From the NCBI RefSeq assembly GCF_003815655.1, contig NZ_CP033917.1, positions 4,588,001-4,652,000 of the forward strand: 64,000 bases of DNA, given 5' to 3'. How positions within the stretch are numbered: position 1 is the stretch's first letter; the number at the start of each line of letters is the position of its first letter. Under the pieces are notes generated by a model that saw only the letters and a list, made by a program, of their open reading frames with translations, searched no databases and was not told the origin of the DNA. Source of the DNA: Chryseobacterium sp. G0201 (lineage in GTDB: Bacteria; Bacteroidota; Bacteroidia; Flavobacteriales; Weeksellaceae). Of the stretch, positions 17,180 through 25,544 are shown one piece after another. Both the position numbers and the translations under genes were made by a program.

Positions 17180-17263
17180 ATGGTAACTTACATCGGAATC
17201 GCAACATGTTTAGTAGTATTCGCTTCTTATTTTGTAACAGCAAGAAGAGAAGAGAAAAACTAA
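17180..17263 (+). CDS. 27-residue single-pass membrane micro-protein
   Basis: ATG 17180 to TAA 17261-17263 encodes 27 residues: a hydrophobic stretch (YIGIATCLVVFASYFVTA, about residues 4-21) followed by the charged tail RREEKN. This is the classic layout of small regulatory membrane proteins that sit in larger complexes. Support comes from a well-spaced promoter upstream and a perfect 11-bp hairpin directly after the stop. I do not recognise it. A chance ORF is possible, but the N-out/C-in charge pattern and flanking signals argue for a gene. Confidence 0.55.
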   Translation: MVTYIGIATCLVVFASYFVTARREEKN

Positions 17264-17265
17264 TT

Positions 17266-17302
17266 AAAGTTTTCTAAAGAGATATAGCCTATAGAAAACT
17301 TT
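17266..17302 (+). terminator. Perfect 11-bp hairpin after the micro-gene
   Basis: AAAGTTTTCTA (17266-17276) pairs with TAGAAAACTTT (17292-17302) across a 15-base loop. It starts 3 bases after the micro-gene stop codon. It is A/T-rich and ends in only TTTT, so it may stabilise an mRNA end or pause polymerase and need not be a strong terminator. Confidence 0.5.
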
Positions 17303-17313
17303 TACAGATTGTA

Positions 17314-17396
17314 TTGTTTATGTTTTTGATCTAAACTATCAGGTCGTCCGCTCTTTTACTCTACGTGAGTAAAAGGGCAAGAAAAACATAAAACAA
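17314..17396. ncRNA. Candidate structured RNA (nested hairpins)
   Basis: An outer stem (17314-17327 with 17382-17396, 14 pairs with one bulged A) encloses an inner 12-bp hairpin (17350-17361 with 17367-17378, loop TACGT, one G-T pair). There is no ORF here. A terminator-like hairpin follows at 17443-17473. This could be a small RNA, a processed 3' UTR of the micro-gene, or a leader of the AAA+ gene. The structure is seen; transcription is inferred. Confidence 0.4.
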
Positions 17397-17442
17397 AAGA
17401 TCTATTTCAACGCAACAAAATTTTAATTATATTTTTTTAGTC

Positions 17443-17473
17443 AAGCTGAACGTAATGTTCGGCTTTTCTTTTT
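17443..17473 (+). terminator. Rho-independent terminator before the AAA+ gene
   Basis: AAGCTGAAC (17443-17451) pairs with GTTCGGCTT (17457-17465) with one G-T pair and loop GTAAT, followed by TTCTTTTT. It would end transcription from the micro-gene/structured region and lies 58 bases before the AAA+ start. Confidence 0.65.
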
Positions 17474-17530
17474 CCCACAAATGAAAGTTTTATCTTTGCA
17501 AAGAATTTATATAGAAAATCATCTGATATC

Positions 17531-18253
17531 ATGAATCTGTACGACCTTATTATTCAGGACAAAGAAGCAGTAACACTTAATGACGTATTTCTTGATCAAA
17601 ACAATAAGCAACAATTTGTACAGCTTATCAAAGAACATACTTACCTCAAAGAACTGCAGGAATACGGACTTCCAGTGAACAATAAGATTCTTCTTCAGGG
17701 AAGTTCAGGATGTGGAAAAACCATGACTGCAAAAGCGATTGCCAATGCTTTGGGTAAAAATATTATTATTCTTAATTTAAGCAATATCGTTTCGTCCCGA
17801 ATTGGGGAAACTTCACAGAACATCAAAATGATTTTCGATAAAGCTTCCAGAGAAAGATCGGTTCTTTTCCTCGATGAACTCGACCAAATCGGCAAAGCGA
17901 GAGGTAGCGACGACAAAGATGTAGGCGAAATGAGAAGACTGGTGAACACCTTGATCCAGTTGATTGATTATTATCCCGAAAATGCTCTTTTACTGTGCGC
18001 TACAAATCATCCTGAGATCATTGATACTGCTTTGATCAGACGTTTTCAATTAAAGATTAATTATGAAATGCCTTCTAAAGAGTTTTTGGATGGTTTTTAT
18101 GATAATTTGTTGTCGAAATTTCCGGAAGATTTGAGGAATATTGATAGGAAATATGAGGTTTCTTTTGCGGAGGCGAAAGATTATGCTTTTACGGTGGTGA
18201 AAGGGAAATTGATTGAGAGGTTGGAAAATAAAGAGCAAGTTATAAAAAATTAA
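17531..18253 (+). CDS. Small AAA+ ATPase
   Basis: 240 residues, a single AAA+ module. Walker A is GSSGCGKT, Walker B is VLFLDELDQIG, sensor 1 is LLLCATNHPE, and IRRF carries the arginine-finger region. It resembles the minimal ATPases related to the FtsH/Cdc48 AAA core, with no membrane or protease domain. A -7 box TATCTTTG lies at 17491-17498. Four bases after its stop begin two decayed genes, which may once have been its partners. The cellular role is unknown. Confidence 0.85.
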   Translation: MNLYDLIIQDKEAVTLNDVFLDQNNKQQFVQLIKEHTYLKELQEYGLPVNNKILLQGSSGCGKTMTAKAIANALGKNIIILNLSNIVSSRIGETSQNIKMIFDKASRERSVLFLDELDQIGKARGSDDKDVGEMRRLVNTLIQLIDYYPENALLLCATNHPEIIDTALIRRFQLKINYEMPSKEFLDGFYDNLLSKFPEDLRNIDRKYEVSFAEAKDYAFTVVKGKLIERLENKEQVIKN

Positions 18254-18257
18254 AAAT

Positions 18258-18677
18258 ATGTTTCCATTTGTCTATAAATTTAAAAGAACAATAACTACAG
18301 ACAAAACGCCAAAGAATGTTATTGATTCTATACGAGATTCTTTAATGGAAAAAAAAGTTCAAAATATTCTTTACACCGACAAAACTGTTTATTTTAATGA
18401 AGGCTTTCTTAGAGCTAGATCTAACTACGATTATTTAGCCATGATTGATAAAGGAGAATTCATTTATGATGAAGAGAGCAAAGTTTTGACTTACAAAGTC
18501 AAATTATGGTAATTAAATATAATTGCTATAGTTTTGGGAACTTTCACATTTATTTATTTTGATGGATTTTTTGGTAAATCATTTCCTTTTCTGGGTTTAA
18601 TGATAAATCACTTGTTCTCTTATTTTGGGAGTCAAGGTTTAATTAATGAAATATCTCATAAACTTAATTATCTATGA
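18258..18677 (+). pseudogene. Membrane protein gene interrupted by an in-frame stop
   Basis: The frame from ATG 18258 reads 84 residues (MFPFVYKFKRTITTDKTP...KVKLW) to TAA 18510-18512. The same frame then continues open as a hydrophobic segment (IIAIVLGTFTFIYFDGFF) and FLGLMINHLFSYFG to TGA 18675-18677. That final stop overlaps the next ATG in an ATGA junction, which shows that the ancestral gene ended there. The family looks like the short Bacteroidota proteins with a soluble N-domain and C-terminal membrane segments. The truncated product would lose its membrane part. Substitution or read error cannot be distinguished here. Confidence 0.7.
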
Positions 18678-19030
18678 AAATTATTTCTATTTTAATATTA
18701 TTGATAGTCTCAATTTCCTGTTCTCAAAAATATACCGGAGAAGTACATTTAAAAAACTGCAAAGTCAATCATCCTCTTCATGATGAAGAAAAAGAAAGGA
18801 AAATTAATTATGAAGCAATTCCAAATCAATGGGAATATGAGTCTGCATTGCGAAAATTAGCCCTTTGTGTGATAAATATCTTCAAAAAAAGATGAAGATA
18901 TTAAAGAAAAAATCATTGAAATCTATAAATATAAATTTGAATATTATAATAGGGTGAATCATTCAAAAAAGTAAATTTTGACTCTATTTTGGTAAACAGA
19001 AAAGAAGTTTTTAATCCTGAATTTTATTAA
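18674..19030 (+). pseudogene. Lipoprotein gene with three frameshifts
   Basis: ATG 18674 starts a lipoprotein signal (KIISILILLIVSISC, Cys16) and runs 73 residues to 18895. The coding sense continues in shifted frames: at 18869-18871 (TGTGTGAT), in the A-run at 18884-18890 (then DEDIKEKIIEIYKYKFEYYN), and in the A-run at 18965-18970 (then VNFDSILVNRKEVFNPEFY to TAA 19030). Each shift fits one lost base, and three together restore the original frame, giving an ancestral protein near 119 residues. It overlaps the preceding broken gene by 4 bases. Confidence 0.65.
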
Positions 19031-19276
19031 TTAAAATTTCGCAACTAGTTACATCATTTTTAATAATTAAATTAACGAAATTCAGAATACTATTGTTTTT
19101 CAATTTATCCTGAAAAATTTCGTACTACTTCCCTAATATACTTTACAAAATAATATTACTTTGTATTATTCCAAGAATTACATACACTTTTGCATCAACC
19201 CTAATACGGTATAACAAACTAAATATCAAATCAGTAGGCATAATTATTGATCATTAAGTATACAAATACACACCTG

Positions 19277-19468
19277 ATGAAAAAATTACCTATGTACAAC
19301 TCATTCATAGTAGTTACATTCTTATTGTCCTGTAGCCAAAAAGTAAGTCCTCCCTCGACCAGTGAGAGTAAATCAACCCTCATGGCAACTGTTTTAATAA
19401 CATGCCTTGTAATGGCTCTTACATTTATATTATCATATACGATAAGAAGAATAAATAGAAAAAAGTAA
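19277..19468 (+). CDS. Small lipoprotein-like membrane protein
   Basis: 63 residues from ATG 19277 (MKKLPMYN). The segment FIVVTFLLSC ends in a lipobox-like Cys at about residue 16. A short Ser/Thr/Pro-rich linker and a second hydrophobic segment (ATVLITCLVMALTFILSYTI) follow, then the basic end RRINRKK. A lipid anchor plus a membrane segment in 63 residues is unusual, so the first segment may instead be a second membrane span. No family is recognised. It ends at a strong shared terminator. Confidence 0.5.
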   Translation: MKKLPMYNSFIVVTFLLSCSQKVSPPSTSESKSTLMATVLITCLVMALTFILSYTIRRINRKK

Positions 19469-19473
19469 AACAA

Positions 19474-19506
19474 AAACCACCCGCTTAGAATCTAAACGGG
19501 TGGTTT
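19474..19506. terminator. Bidirectional terminator
   Basis: AAACCACCCG (19474-19483) pairs perfectly with CGGGTGGTTT (19497-19506). It is flanked by A-rich and T-rich tracts and lies between the small lipoprotein gene and convergent gcvP. Confidence 0.85.
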
Positions 19507-19526
19507 CATATGTGTTAATTAATCTA

Positions 19527-22385
19527 TTACATATAAGCTTCAATAGGCTCACAAGTACAAACCAAGTTTCTATCTCCGTAAGCTTCATCAACTCTTGAAA
19601 CAGAAGCGAAGAATTTGTGGTCTCTCACCCACTCTAGCGGATATGCTGCTTTTTCTCTACTGTATGGTTTATCCCAAGAATCAGAGATTACGATTTGCTC
19701 TGTGTGAGGAGCGTTTTTCAATACGTTGTTGGTAGCATCAGCTTCTCCGTTGGCAATCTCATCAATTTCATGTTTGATAGCGATTAACGCCTCTGCAAAA
19801 CGGTCGATTTCAGACTTGCTTTCAGATTCTGTAGGCTCAATCATCAATGTTCCTGCAACCGGGAAAGAAACTGTTGGAGCGTGGAAACCATAATCCATCA
19901 ACCTTTTCGCAACATCAGCCACTTCAATTCCTAATGATTTGAACTGACGGAAATCTACGATACACTCGTGTGCTACTCTACCTTCAGTATTTGAATATAA
20001 AATAGGGAAATGTTCCGCTAAAATTTCTTTTAAATAGTTAGCATTCAAGATCGCGTGCTCAGTTGCTTTTTTCAAGCCTGAAGTTCCTAACATTTTGATA
20101 TAAGCGTAAGAAATATTCAAGATCAAACCAGAACCGTAAGGCGCTGCAGAAATCCCTTCAATAGCTTCTTTAGAACCAATTCTGATGTTTGCATTGGTAG
20201 GCAAGAAAGGAACCAAGTGTTTAGCCACACAGATCGGACCAACTCCGGGACCTCCACCTCCGTGAGGAATTGCGAAAGTTTTGTGAAGATTTAAGTGACA
20301 AACGTCTGCTCCGATGTTTCCAGGACTTGTGAATCCTACCTGAGCGTTCATGTTGGCACCGTCCATATATACTTGTCCGCCATGTTGGTGGATCAAGCTT
20401 GTAATTTCTTTAATGTTTGCGTCAAAGAATCCGTAAGTTGACGGATACGTAATCATTACACAAGATAAATTCTCAGAATGCTGTTCTGTTTTAGCTTTTA
20501 AGTCTTCAAAATCAATTTCTCCGCTTTCAAGATTCTTAACAACAACGATTTTCATACCAGCCATTGCTGCAGAAGCCGGGTTTGTACCGTGTGCAGACTG
20601 AGGAATCAATACTACATTTCTGTGACCTTCGCCTCTTGAAATGTGATATTCTCTGATCACCATTAATCCTGCATATTCTCCCTGAGCTCCAGAGTTTGGC
20701 TGAAGAGAAGTTCCTGCGAAACCGGTGATTTCAGAAAGATCTTTTTCTAATTCTTTAATCATTTCCTGATATCCTCCTGCTTGGTCAACCGGTACAAATG
20801 GGTGAACAGCTCCCCAGTTATCCCAAGAAAGTGGTAACATTTGAGTTGCAGCGTTCAGTTTCATTGTACAAGAACCCAGAGAAATCATTGAATGCGTTAA
20901 TGATAAATCTTTTCTTTCCAAACGTTTGATGTAACGCATCAATTCCGTTTCTGTATGGTATTTGTTGAATACTTCTTCCGTAAGAATTTCGTCTTTTCTT
21001 AAATTCTCTTCAGGAATGCTGTATCCTTCTTTTATTTCTAATTTGAAAGTCTGCTTATCTTTAAACTGAGCGAAAGAAGCCATCAGAACATTTAATTTAT
21101 CCAATGTCGTACTTTCGTTGATCGCAATACTTACAACGCCTTCTGTGAAATAGTTTAAGTTAAGTCTGTGATCAAGCATCATTCTCATTAACCTTCCTTT
21201 TTCATCTTCGCTTAATAAGATTTTTACAGTGTCAAAGATAGGCTCTTCAACTGCTTCATATCCTAAAGCTTTAAGACCGTTTTTCAAAGCATTTGCTTTA
21301 AAGTGGATTTGATCAGCGATATAATTTAATCCTTTTGGACCGTGATAAACAGCGTACATTCCAGCCATTACAGCCAAAAGAACCTGAGCAGTACATATAT
21401 TTGAAGTTGCTCTTTCTCTCTTGATATGCTGTTCTCTTGTTTGTAAAGCCATTCTCAATGCACGTTTTCCGTATGCATCCTGAGAAACCCCGATGATTCT
21501 TCCCGGAATATCTCTTTTATAATCTTCCTTACAAGAGAAAAATGCTGCGTGAGGCCCTCCGTAACCCAATGGAATACCAAATCTCTGTGAAGTTCCAACC
21601 GCACAGTCAGCTCCCATTGAAGCAGGTGATTTTAGTTTAACCAAAGCCATCGGATCACAGGCAACAACTACTTGAAGATCCAATTTTTTATATTCAACGA
21701 TGTTTTCTGTGTAGTCTAAAACAACTCCGTTTTTACCTGGGTATTGTAATAAAACTCCATAATACGATTCGTCAAACTGGTGCGTTTTGTGGTCACCTTC
21801 AACGATCTCGATTGCTAAACCTTCAGCTTTAGTTTTTAAAACAGAAACTGTTTGAGGTAAAACAAGGTCAGAAACGAAGAATTTGTTTGCGTTTGCTTTT
21901 TTCTGATCTTTCGTTCTGTTGTTGAAGAACATGTGCATTGCCTCTGCAGCAGCGGTAGATTCATCCAACAATGATGCATTTGCCAAAGCAAAACCTGTAA
22001 GATCACATACAACAGTTTGGTAGTTAAGCAAAGCTTCCAGTCTTCCCTGTGCGATCTCCGCCTGGTAAGGTGTGTAGGCTGTGTACCAGCTCGGGTTTTC
22101 AAAAATATTTCTTTGAATAGCCGATGGCAACAATGTATTGTGATATCCGAAACCGATGTAACTTGTATAATCAGTATTCTTCGATGCCAATTCCTTAGAA
22201 TGGATAAGCATCTCGTATTCTGAAAGCGGTTCTGAGATTTCAAGATCTTTTTCTAAACGGATAGAAGAAGGGATGGTTTGAGAAATTAACTCTTCGATAC
22301 TTGAAACGCCAACTCTTTCCAACATCGCCTCTTTATCGGCTTCATTTAAGGAAATGTGACGGCTCACAAACTGTTCTGTATTCAT
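19527..22385 (-). CDS. gcvP: Glycine dehydrogenase (decarboxylating), P-protein
   Basis: 952 residues, the full length of the homodimeric GcvP form in which both halves are fused. The PLP lysine is Lys702 in NLHKTFAIPHGGGGPG, and the glycine-rich loop GGGGPGVGPI follows it. The N-terminal pseudo-domain (YTPYQAEIAQGRLEALLNYQT; GYGGPHAAFF) is also complete. P-protein decarboxylates glycine and passes the aminomethyl group to lipoylated H-protein. The H and T protein genes are not in the window. It is transcribed alone. Confidence 0.97.
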   Translation of the reverse strand: MNTEQFVSRHISLNEADKEAMLERVGVSSIEELISQTIPSSIRLEKDLEISEPLSEYEMLIHSKELASKNTDYTSYIGFGYHNTLLPSAIQRNIFENPSWYTAYTPYQAEIAQGRLEALLNYQTVVCDLTGFALANASLLDESTAAAEAMHMFFNNRTKDQKKANANKFFVSDLVLPQTVSVLKTKAEGLAIEIVEGDHKTHQFDESYYGVLLQYPGKNGVVLDYTENIVEYKKLDLQVVVACDPMALVKLKSPASMGADCAVGTSQRFGIPLGYGGPHAAFFSCKEDYKRDIPGRIIGVSQDAYGKRALRMALQTREQHIKRERATSNICTAQVLLAVMAGMYAVYHGPKGLNYIADQIHFKANALKNGLKALGYEAVEEPIFDTVKILLSEDEKGRLMRMMLDHRLNLNYFTEGVVSIAINESTTLDKLNVLMASFAQFKDKQTFKLEIKEGYSIPEENLRKDEILTEEVFNKYHTETELMRYIKRLERKDLSLTHSMISLGSCTMKLNAATQMLPLSWDNWGAVHPFVPVDQAGGYQEMIKELEKDLSEITGFAGTSLQPNSGAQGEYAGLMVIREYHISRGEGHRNVVLIPQSAHGTNPASAAMAGMKIVVVKNLESGEIDFEDLKAKTEQHSENLSCVMITYPSTYGFFDANIKEITSLIHQHGGQVYMDGANMNAQVGFTSPGNIGADVCHLNLHKTFAIPHGGGGPGVGPICVAKHLVPFLPTNANIRIGSKEAIEGISAAPYGSGLILNISYAYIKMLGTSGLKKATEHAILNANYLKEILAEHFPILYSNTEGRVAHECIVDFRQFKSLGIEVADVAKRLMDYGFHAPTVSFPVAGTLMIEPTESESKSEIDRFAEALIAIKHEIDEIANGEADATNNVLKNAPHTEQIVISDSWDKPYSREKAAYPLEWVRDHKFFASVSRVDEAYGDRNLVCTCEPIEAYM

Positions 22386-22877
22386 TTTTTATATTAGATT
22401 TTGTTTGTAAAAAGATGGGTAAAATTACAATTTTTTACATGATTGCACAACACTATAAAATTATTGAAATAGCAAAGAATAATTCGTATCGTTTTTAAAA
22501 TTAATGACTTTCGGATATTTTTTTGATTAAAATTCAATTTAGTTTTCATCTATCATTCTTATGGAATTTATTTTAAATTATTAATAATTCAATATTAATT
22601 TTTTAAATCAGTTATTAATCTCTAAAAAATATTTACTTGCTATTTTATTAATTGATAGATATTTTAAACAATACTCTTTAAAAATTAATTTCGTAGTTTC
22701 GTTTTCAATCAATTAAAACATTACTAATCAAATAAATACAAAATAAAAAAGCAACAGTTAATTAGATTAAAATTATTTTAAACAAACCAAAAAGAAGCGA
22801 AAAATTTATTATAAAAACATTAACCAACAAAAACCAATCAAACATGAAAAAATAAAACAACTTTTAAACACAAAAGA
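22386..22877. other. AT-rich spacer with divergent promoters
   Basis: About 490 bases between divergent gcvP and the porin gene. It is extremely A+T-rich with many TTAAT/ATTAA tracts. I see no credible ORF, repeat or clear dyad; promoters for both neighbours must lie here. Confidence 0.5.
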
Positions 22878-24059
22878 ATGAAAAAAACAACAAAAAGGCT
22901 TATGGTCTCATTGAGTATTACCTTACTATTCAACATCAAAACTCATGCGCAGATCACACTTACAAAAAGTAAAGCTGAAGATCAAAACGAATGGGAATTG
23001 TATCTTAAAGGCTTTGTGCAGACAGATTTTACCGTAGATTTTCAGGATATGAAATCGATAGAAGGTTTTGCGGCGCAGTCTATCACAGTTCCGCAACGGA
23101 ATATCGCGAGCAGTAACTTTAGTGTAAAACAATCACAGATCGGACTGGGAATTAAACAAAAAAATCCCAAAGGCGACGATAATTTTTCTGCTTATGTAGA
23201 AATTGACCTTTATGGCCCCAACGGAACAACTGCTCCAAGGTTCAGACAAGGTTATATAAAATGGCAAAAATGGACTGCCGGACAAACTTGGAGTAACTTT
23301 TCTGATCCGGAAATTTTTCCTAATATTTTTGATTTTATTGGGCCTGACGGATTATTATTCAACAGAAGAATGCAGGTTCGCTACGCTACCAAAATTTCGG
23401 CAAAAGAAAATTTATCCTTTTCATTGGAAGATCCGAATACGCCCAGCATTTCTCTTCCAAATGATTCCTTAAACTGGAAAAAAAGAGCTGTCATTCCCAC
23501 TTTTACGGCAATGTATCGTTATGGTAACGAAAAAAACTACATAAAAATGGGAGCGCTTATATCTCCTATAAGTTATGACATGAGGTATTCTGTGGATGAC
23601 GTTTATCAAACTAAAACAATGATCGGTTGGGGTGCGATGATATCGGCAAGACGTTATATTAATGATATGAACAGTTTCAGATTTCAAACTTCTTATGGAA
23701 AAGGATATGCAACCAACAATAGTGACTTGAATGGTGAAAAATATGATGCAGTTCCCAATCCTGCCAATAGAAATTTATTAGAGACTCTCCCACTTTTTAA
23801 TGTGGTAGGAATGTATGAACACTGGTGGAATCCGCAATGGTCTTCCGTAGCTTTTATAAGCTATTCGAGCGTTGGCGATAAAGATTTTGTTCAAAAAGAT
23901 ATGGCAAAGAATTTTCAGAATATTGGACTGAATGTGGCTTTTCAACCCTTTAAGAAATTAAAAATGGGAGTTGAAGGAAACTATGGAAGAGTAAGAAATT
24001 TTAATGATCAACAGGCTCACGCATGGAGATTGCAGGCATCAACAGCACTAAGTTTTTAG
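22878..24059 (+). CDS. DcaP-like outer-membrane porin
   Basis: 393 residues with a signal peptide (LMVSLSITLLFNIKTHAQ). The mature barrel begins WELYLKGFVQTDFTVDFQD and ends WRLQASTALSF with the terminal Phe expected for outer-membrane proteins. Motifs FRQGYIKWQKWTAGQTWSNFSDPEIFPNIFDFIGP match the DcaP trimeric porin family, which takes up dicarboxylates and other small anions. It is a single gene with a long AT-rich upstream region, so it is probably regulated, but I see no operator. Confidence 0.88.
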   Translation: MKKTTKRLMVSLSITLLFNIKTHAQITLTKSKAEDQNEWELYLKGFVQTDFTVDFQDMKSIEGFAAQSITVPQRNIASSNFSVKQSQIGLGIKQKNPKGDDNFSAYVEIDLYGPNGTTAPRFRQGYIKWQKWTAGQTWSNFSDPEIFPNIFDFIGPDGLLFNRRMQVRYATKISAKENLSFSLEDPNTPSISLPNDSLNWKKRAVIPTFTAMYRYGNEKNYIKMGALISPISYDMRYSVDDVYQTKTMIGWGAMISARRYINDMNSFRFQTSYGKGYATNNSDLNGEKYDAVPNPANRNLLETLPLFNVVGMYEHWWNPQWSSVAFISYSSVGDKDFVQKDMAKNFQNIGLNVAFQPFKKLKMGVEGNYGRVRNFNDQQAHAWRLQASTALSF

Positions 24060-24164
24060 TGCTGTTTCAACTTCTAAAAACAGTTTAACCTATTAAAAAT
24101 CAAGTTTAAAAGAATTTATGAAAATTTATTATCTATATTTATTCTAAATTAATATATTTGCATC

Positions 24165-24320
24165 ATGAATATGATTGTCCCCTTCAAAGTACCGGCTTTG
24201 ACTCCCGTTTTTTCTGTTAATACTGAAGAAATGTATTGTGGCGATAAGAAATCTTGCTGCAAAAAATTTAAGAAAGGAAAAAGATGCAAAAAATGTCCTG
24301 GAAGAAAGAAAATGGCTTAG
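24165..24320 (+). CDS. 51-residue Cys/Lys-rich small protein
   Basis: ATG 24165 to TAG 24318-24320. A hydrophobic N-terminus (MIVPFKVPALTPVFSV) is followed by MYCGDKKSCCKKFKKG and KRCKKCPGRKK: five Cys and many Lys in the last 30 residues, arranged like metal or nucleic-acid ligands. A perfect -7 box TATATTTG (24153-24160) ends only 4 bases before ATG, which implies a leaderless or nearly leaderless mRNA. Its stop overlaps the 3' end of the convergent DnaJ-domain gene by 4 bases. I believe similar small proteins occur in other flavobacteria, but the function is unknown. Confidence 0.65.
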   Translation: MNMIVPFKVPALTPVFSVNTEEMYCGDKKSCCKKFKKGKRCKKCPGRKKMA

Positions 24321-24967
24321 TTAGTAAAACTTTTTATTAAAAAATAGATGGCAATCGCCAATACTATTATCGCCCCGATTATTTTTATAATTTTGGGCTG
24401 ACCATGTGGATTTGCAACTGTTCTCGGTTGTGATTTGAATAGGTCTTCTGCTTTGTCTCTGAATTTTTCCGCATCATTTTCAAAAACTTCTGTGATCGTT
24501 ATTCCCTGAACTACGGTTTTATGTAAAAGTGAATTGGTTACATGAAGCAAAAGCTGAAATTTCCCGTCTTTGAATTCAGTTATCTTAAAAATCCTTTCTC
24601 CATACGGTTTTTCTAATCCAAAAGGAAGTATCTTAACGACATCAGCATTGCTTGTCTGCCAATTGATAATAATCTCTTCTCCTTTTTTCGCATGAATTTT
24701 ATTTGCCGTAAAGGTCTTGATCGCAGGTGGAATATTATATCTGAAGCTCTTCTGATGGCTTTCTAAATTCTGGTCATACGCATATCTTCTACTTTTATCA
24801 CTCAATGTTTCGTAAGCTTCCTGAATTTCGCGAAAACGATCCGAAAAGAAATCGTCATTATCATTTTTATCCGGGTGATATTTTATGGAGAGTTTTCTAT
24901 ACACTTTTTTGATGTCTTCTTCTGAAGCATCTTGTGAAATACCGAGAAAATAGTAGTAATCTTTCAT
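24317..24967 (-). CDS. J-domain protein with C-terminal membrane anchor
   Basis: 216 residues. J-domain at residues 1-70 (DYYYFLGISQDASEEDIKKVYRK; HPD in IKYHPDKND; YETLSDKSRRYAYD). A middle beta-rich domain (about 80-160) has the pattern of an Ig-like chaperone-associated module (KIHAKKGEEIIINWQTSNADVV). One hydrophobic C-terminal segment (IGAIIVLAIAIYFLI) anchors it in the membrane. The HPD motif should activate DnaK at the membrane surface. This arrangement differs from canonical DnaJ: there are no Gly/Phe or zinc regions. Confidence 0.9.
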   Translation of the reverse strand: MKDYYYFLGISQDASEEDIKKVYRKLSIKYHPDKNDNDDFFSDRFREIQEAYETLSDKSRRYAYDQNLESHQKSFRYNIPPAIKTFTANKIHAKKGEEIIINWQTSNADVVKILPFGLEKPYGERIFKITEFKDGKFQLLLHVTNSLLHKTVVQGITITEVFENDAEKFRDKAEDLFKSQPRTVANPHGQPKIIKIIGAIIVLAIAIYFLIKSFTN

Positions 24968-24991
24968 GTATAGCTATGCAAAAATAAGGAA

Positions 24992-25130
24992 TTTGTCATT
25001 GCGAGCAAAGCGAAGCAATCTCTTTTTAACGCAAAGTTCGCAAGGCTTTTTGCAATGATTGTGGATATTTTTCGTTCGCAAAGGCGTTTGACTACGTCGA
25101 ATCTTCGATTTCACTCAATGAAGGTTGGAA
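24992..25130. repeat. Dispersed repeats: GTCATTGCGAG unit and CGCAAAGTTCGCAAGG unit
   Basis: TTTGTCATTGCGAG plus CGAAGCAATCT (24992-25021) matches, inverted, the units at 25483-25537 and 27271-27312. It runs directly into a second repeat type (25028-25130: CGCAAAGTTCGCAAGG, then TTCGCAAAGGCGTTT), which also occurs near 34380, 55860 and 60350. No gene is credible in 24968-25614. Confidence 0.6.
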
Positions 25131-25137
25131 ACTTACA

Positions 25138-25252
25138 TTGGTGGCTTCGAGAACCTCAGCCACCAAGTGGAAGGGTAAAGTTATGATGTTACAATATGGG
25201 CGATTGAGAAAAGTTCTGGAAAACTTGTGGCTGAGGTTCTCGAAGCTACCAA
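25138..25252. repeat. Inverted repeat with 29-30-base arms
   Basis: The left arm 25138-25167 (core GCTTCGAGAACCTCAGCCAC) and right arm 25224-25252 (core GTGGCTGAGGTTCTCGAAGC) are complementary over 27 of 29 positions, separated by 56 bases. The arms are G+C-richer than their surroundings. There is no ORF of conserved character inside. It may be a miniature mobile or REP-like element; only one copy is in this window. Confidence 0.65.
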
Positions 25253-25290
25253 TTTTTTTGACTAATATTTGTATTGACGACTATCACCCT

Positions 25291-25407
25291 AGCCCCGATT
25301 GCAGCATTTGTTTGAGCTCATTTTGTAGGTTTCGGCGGCGGCTTTGCCGCCGCCGAAACCTACAAAATAGCAAGTGCGGAAAGCGGGAAATGGCTTCTAA
25401 AAATATA
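25291..25407 (+). repeat. Flavobacterial structured element, copy A
   Basis: Begins AGCCCCGATTGCAGC and ends GCGGAAAGCGGGAAATGGCT (25376-25395) plus TCTAAAAATATA. Copy B at 27161-27245 has the same first 15 bases and 31 of the last 32. The interior is different: here it is a perfect 22-bp hairpin (25321-25342 with 25346-25367, loop TTT) of G+C-rich sequence. Conserved ends with a variable internal hairpin suggest a structured RNA or mobile element. It may correspond to the Rfam flavo-1 motif; I could not test this. Confidence 0.6.
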
Positions 25408-25436
25408 ATCAATGAGTAATTGGTAATAAGTAATAG

Positions 25437-25537
25437 AGATTCTTCCTTCGTCAGAATGACAATTATTATATTTAAAGTTTTGAGATTGCTTTACTTCTAC
25501 ACGCTTAGCACAGGCTCACTTCGCTCCTCGCAATGAC
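25437..25537. repeat. Two half units of the GTCATT repeat family
   Basis: AGATTCTTCCTTCGTCAGAA followed by TGACAA (25437-25462) is the complement of the unit at about 34440-34465. At 25483-25537, AGATTGC at the left and CTCGCAATGAC at the right mirror the unit at 24992-25021. Confidence 0.55.
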
Positions 25538-25544
25538 GCAAAAA

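Noticed and set aside
17314..17396. tRNA or tmRNA
   Set aside because: The nested stems do not form a cloverleaf; there is no acceptor CCA region or T-loop motif.
25138..25419. 93-codon plus-strand ORF in the spacer before the sigma operon
   Set aside because: It runs through the 29-base inverted repeat and the structured element; its composition follows these repeats and shows no protein features.
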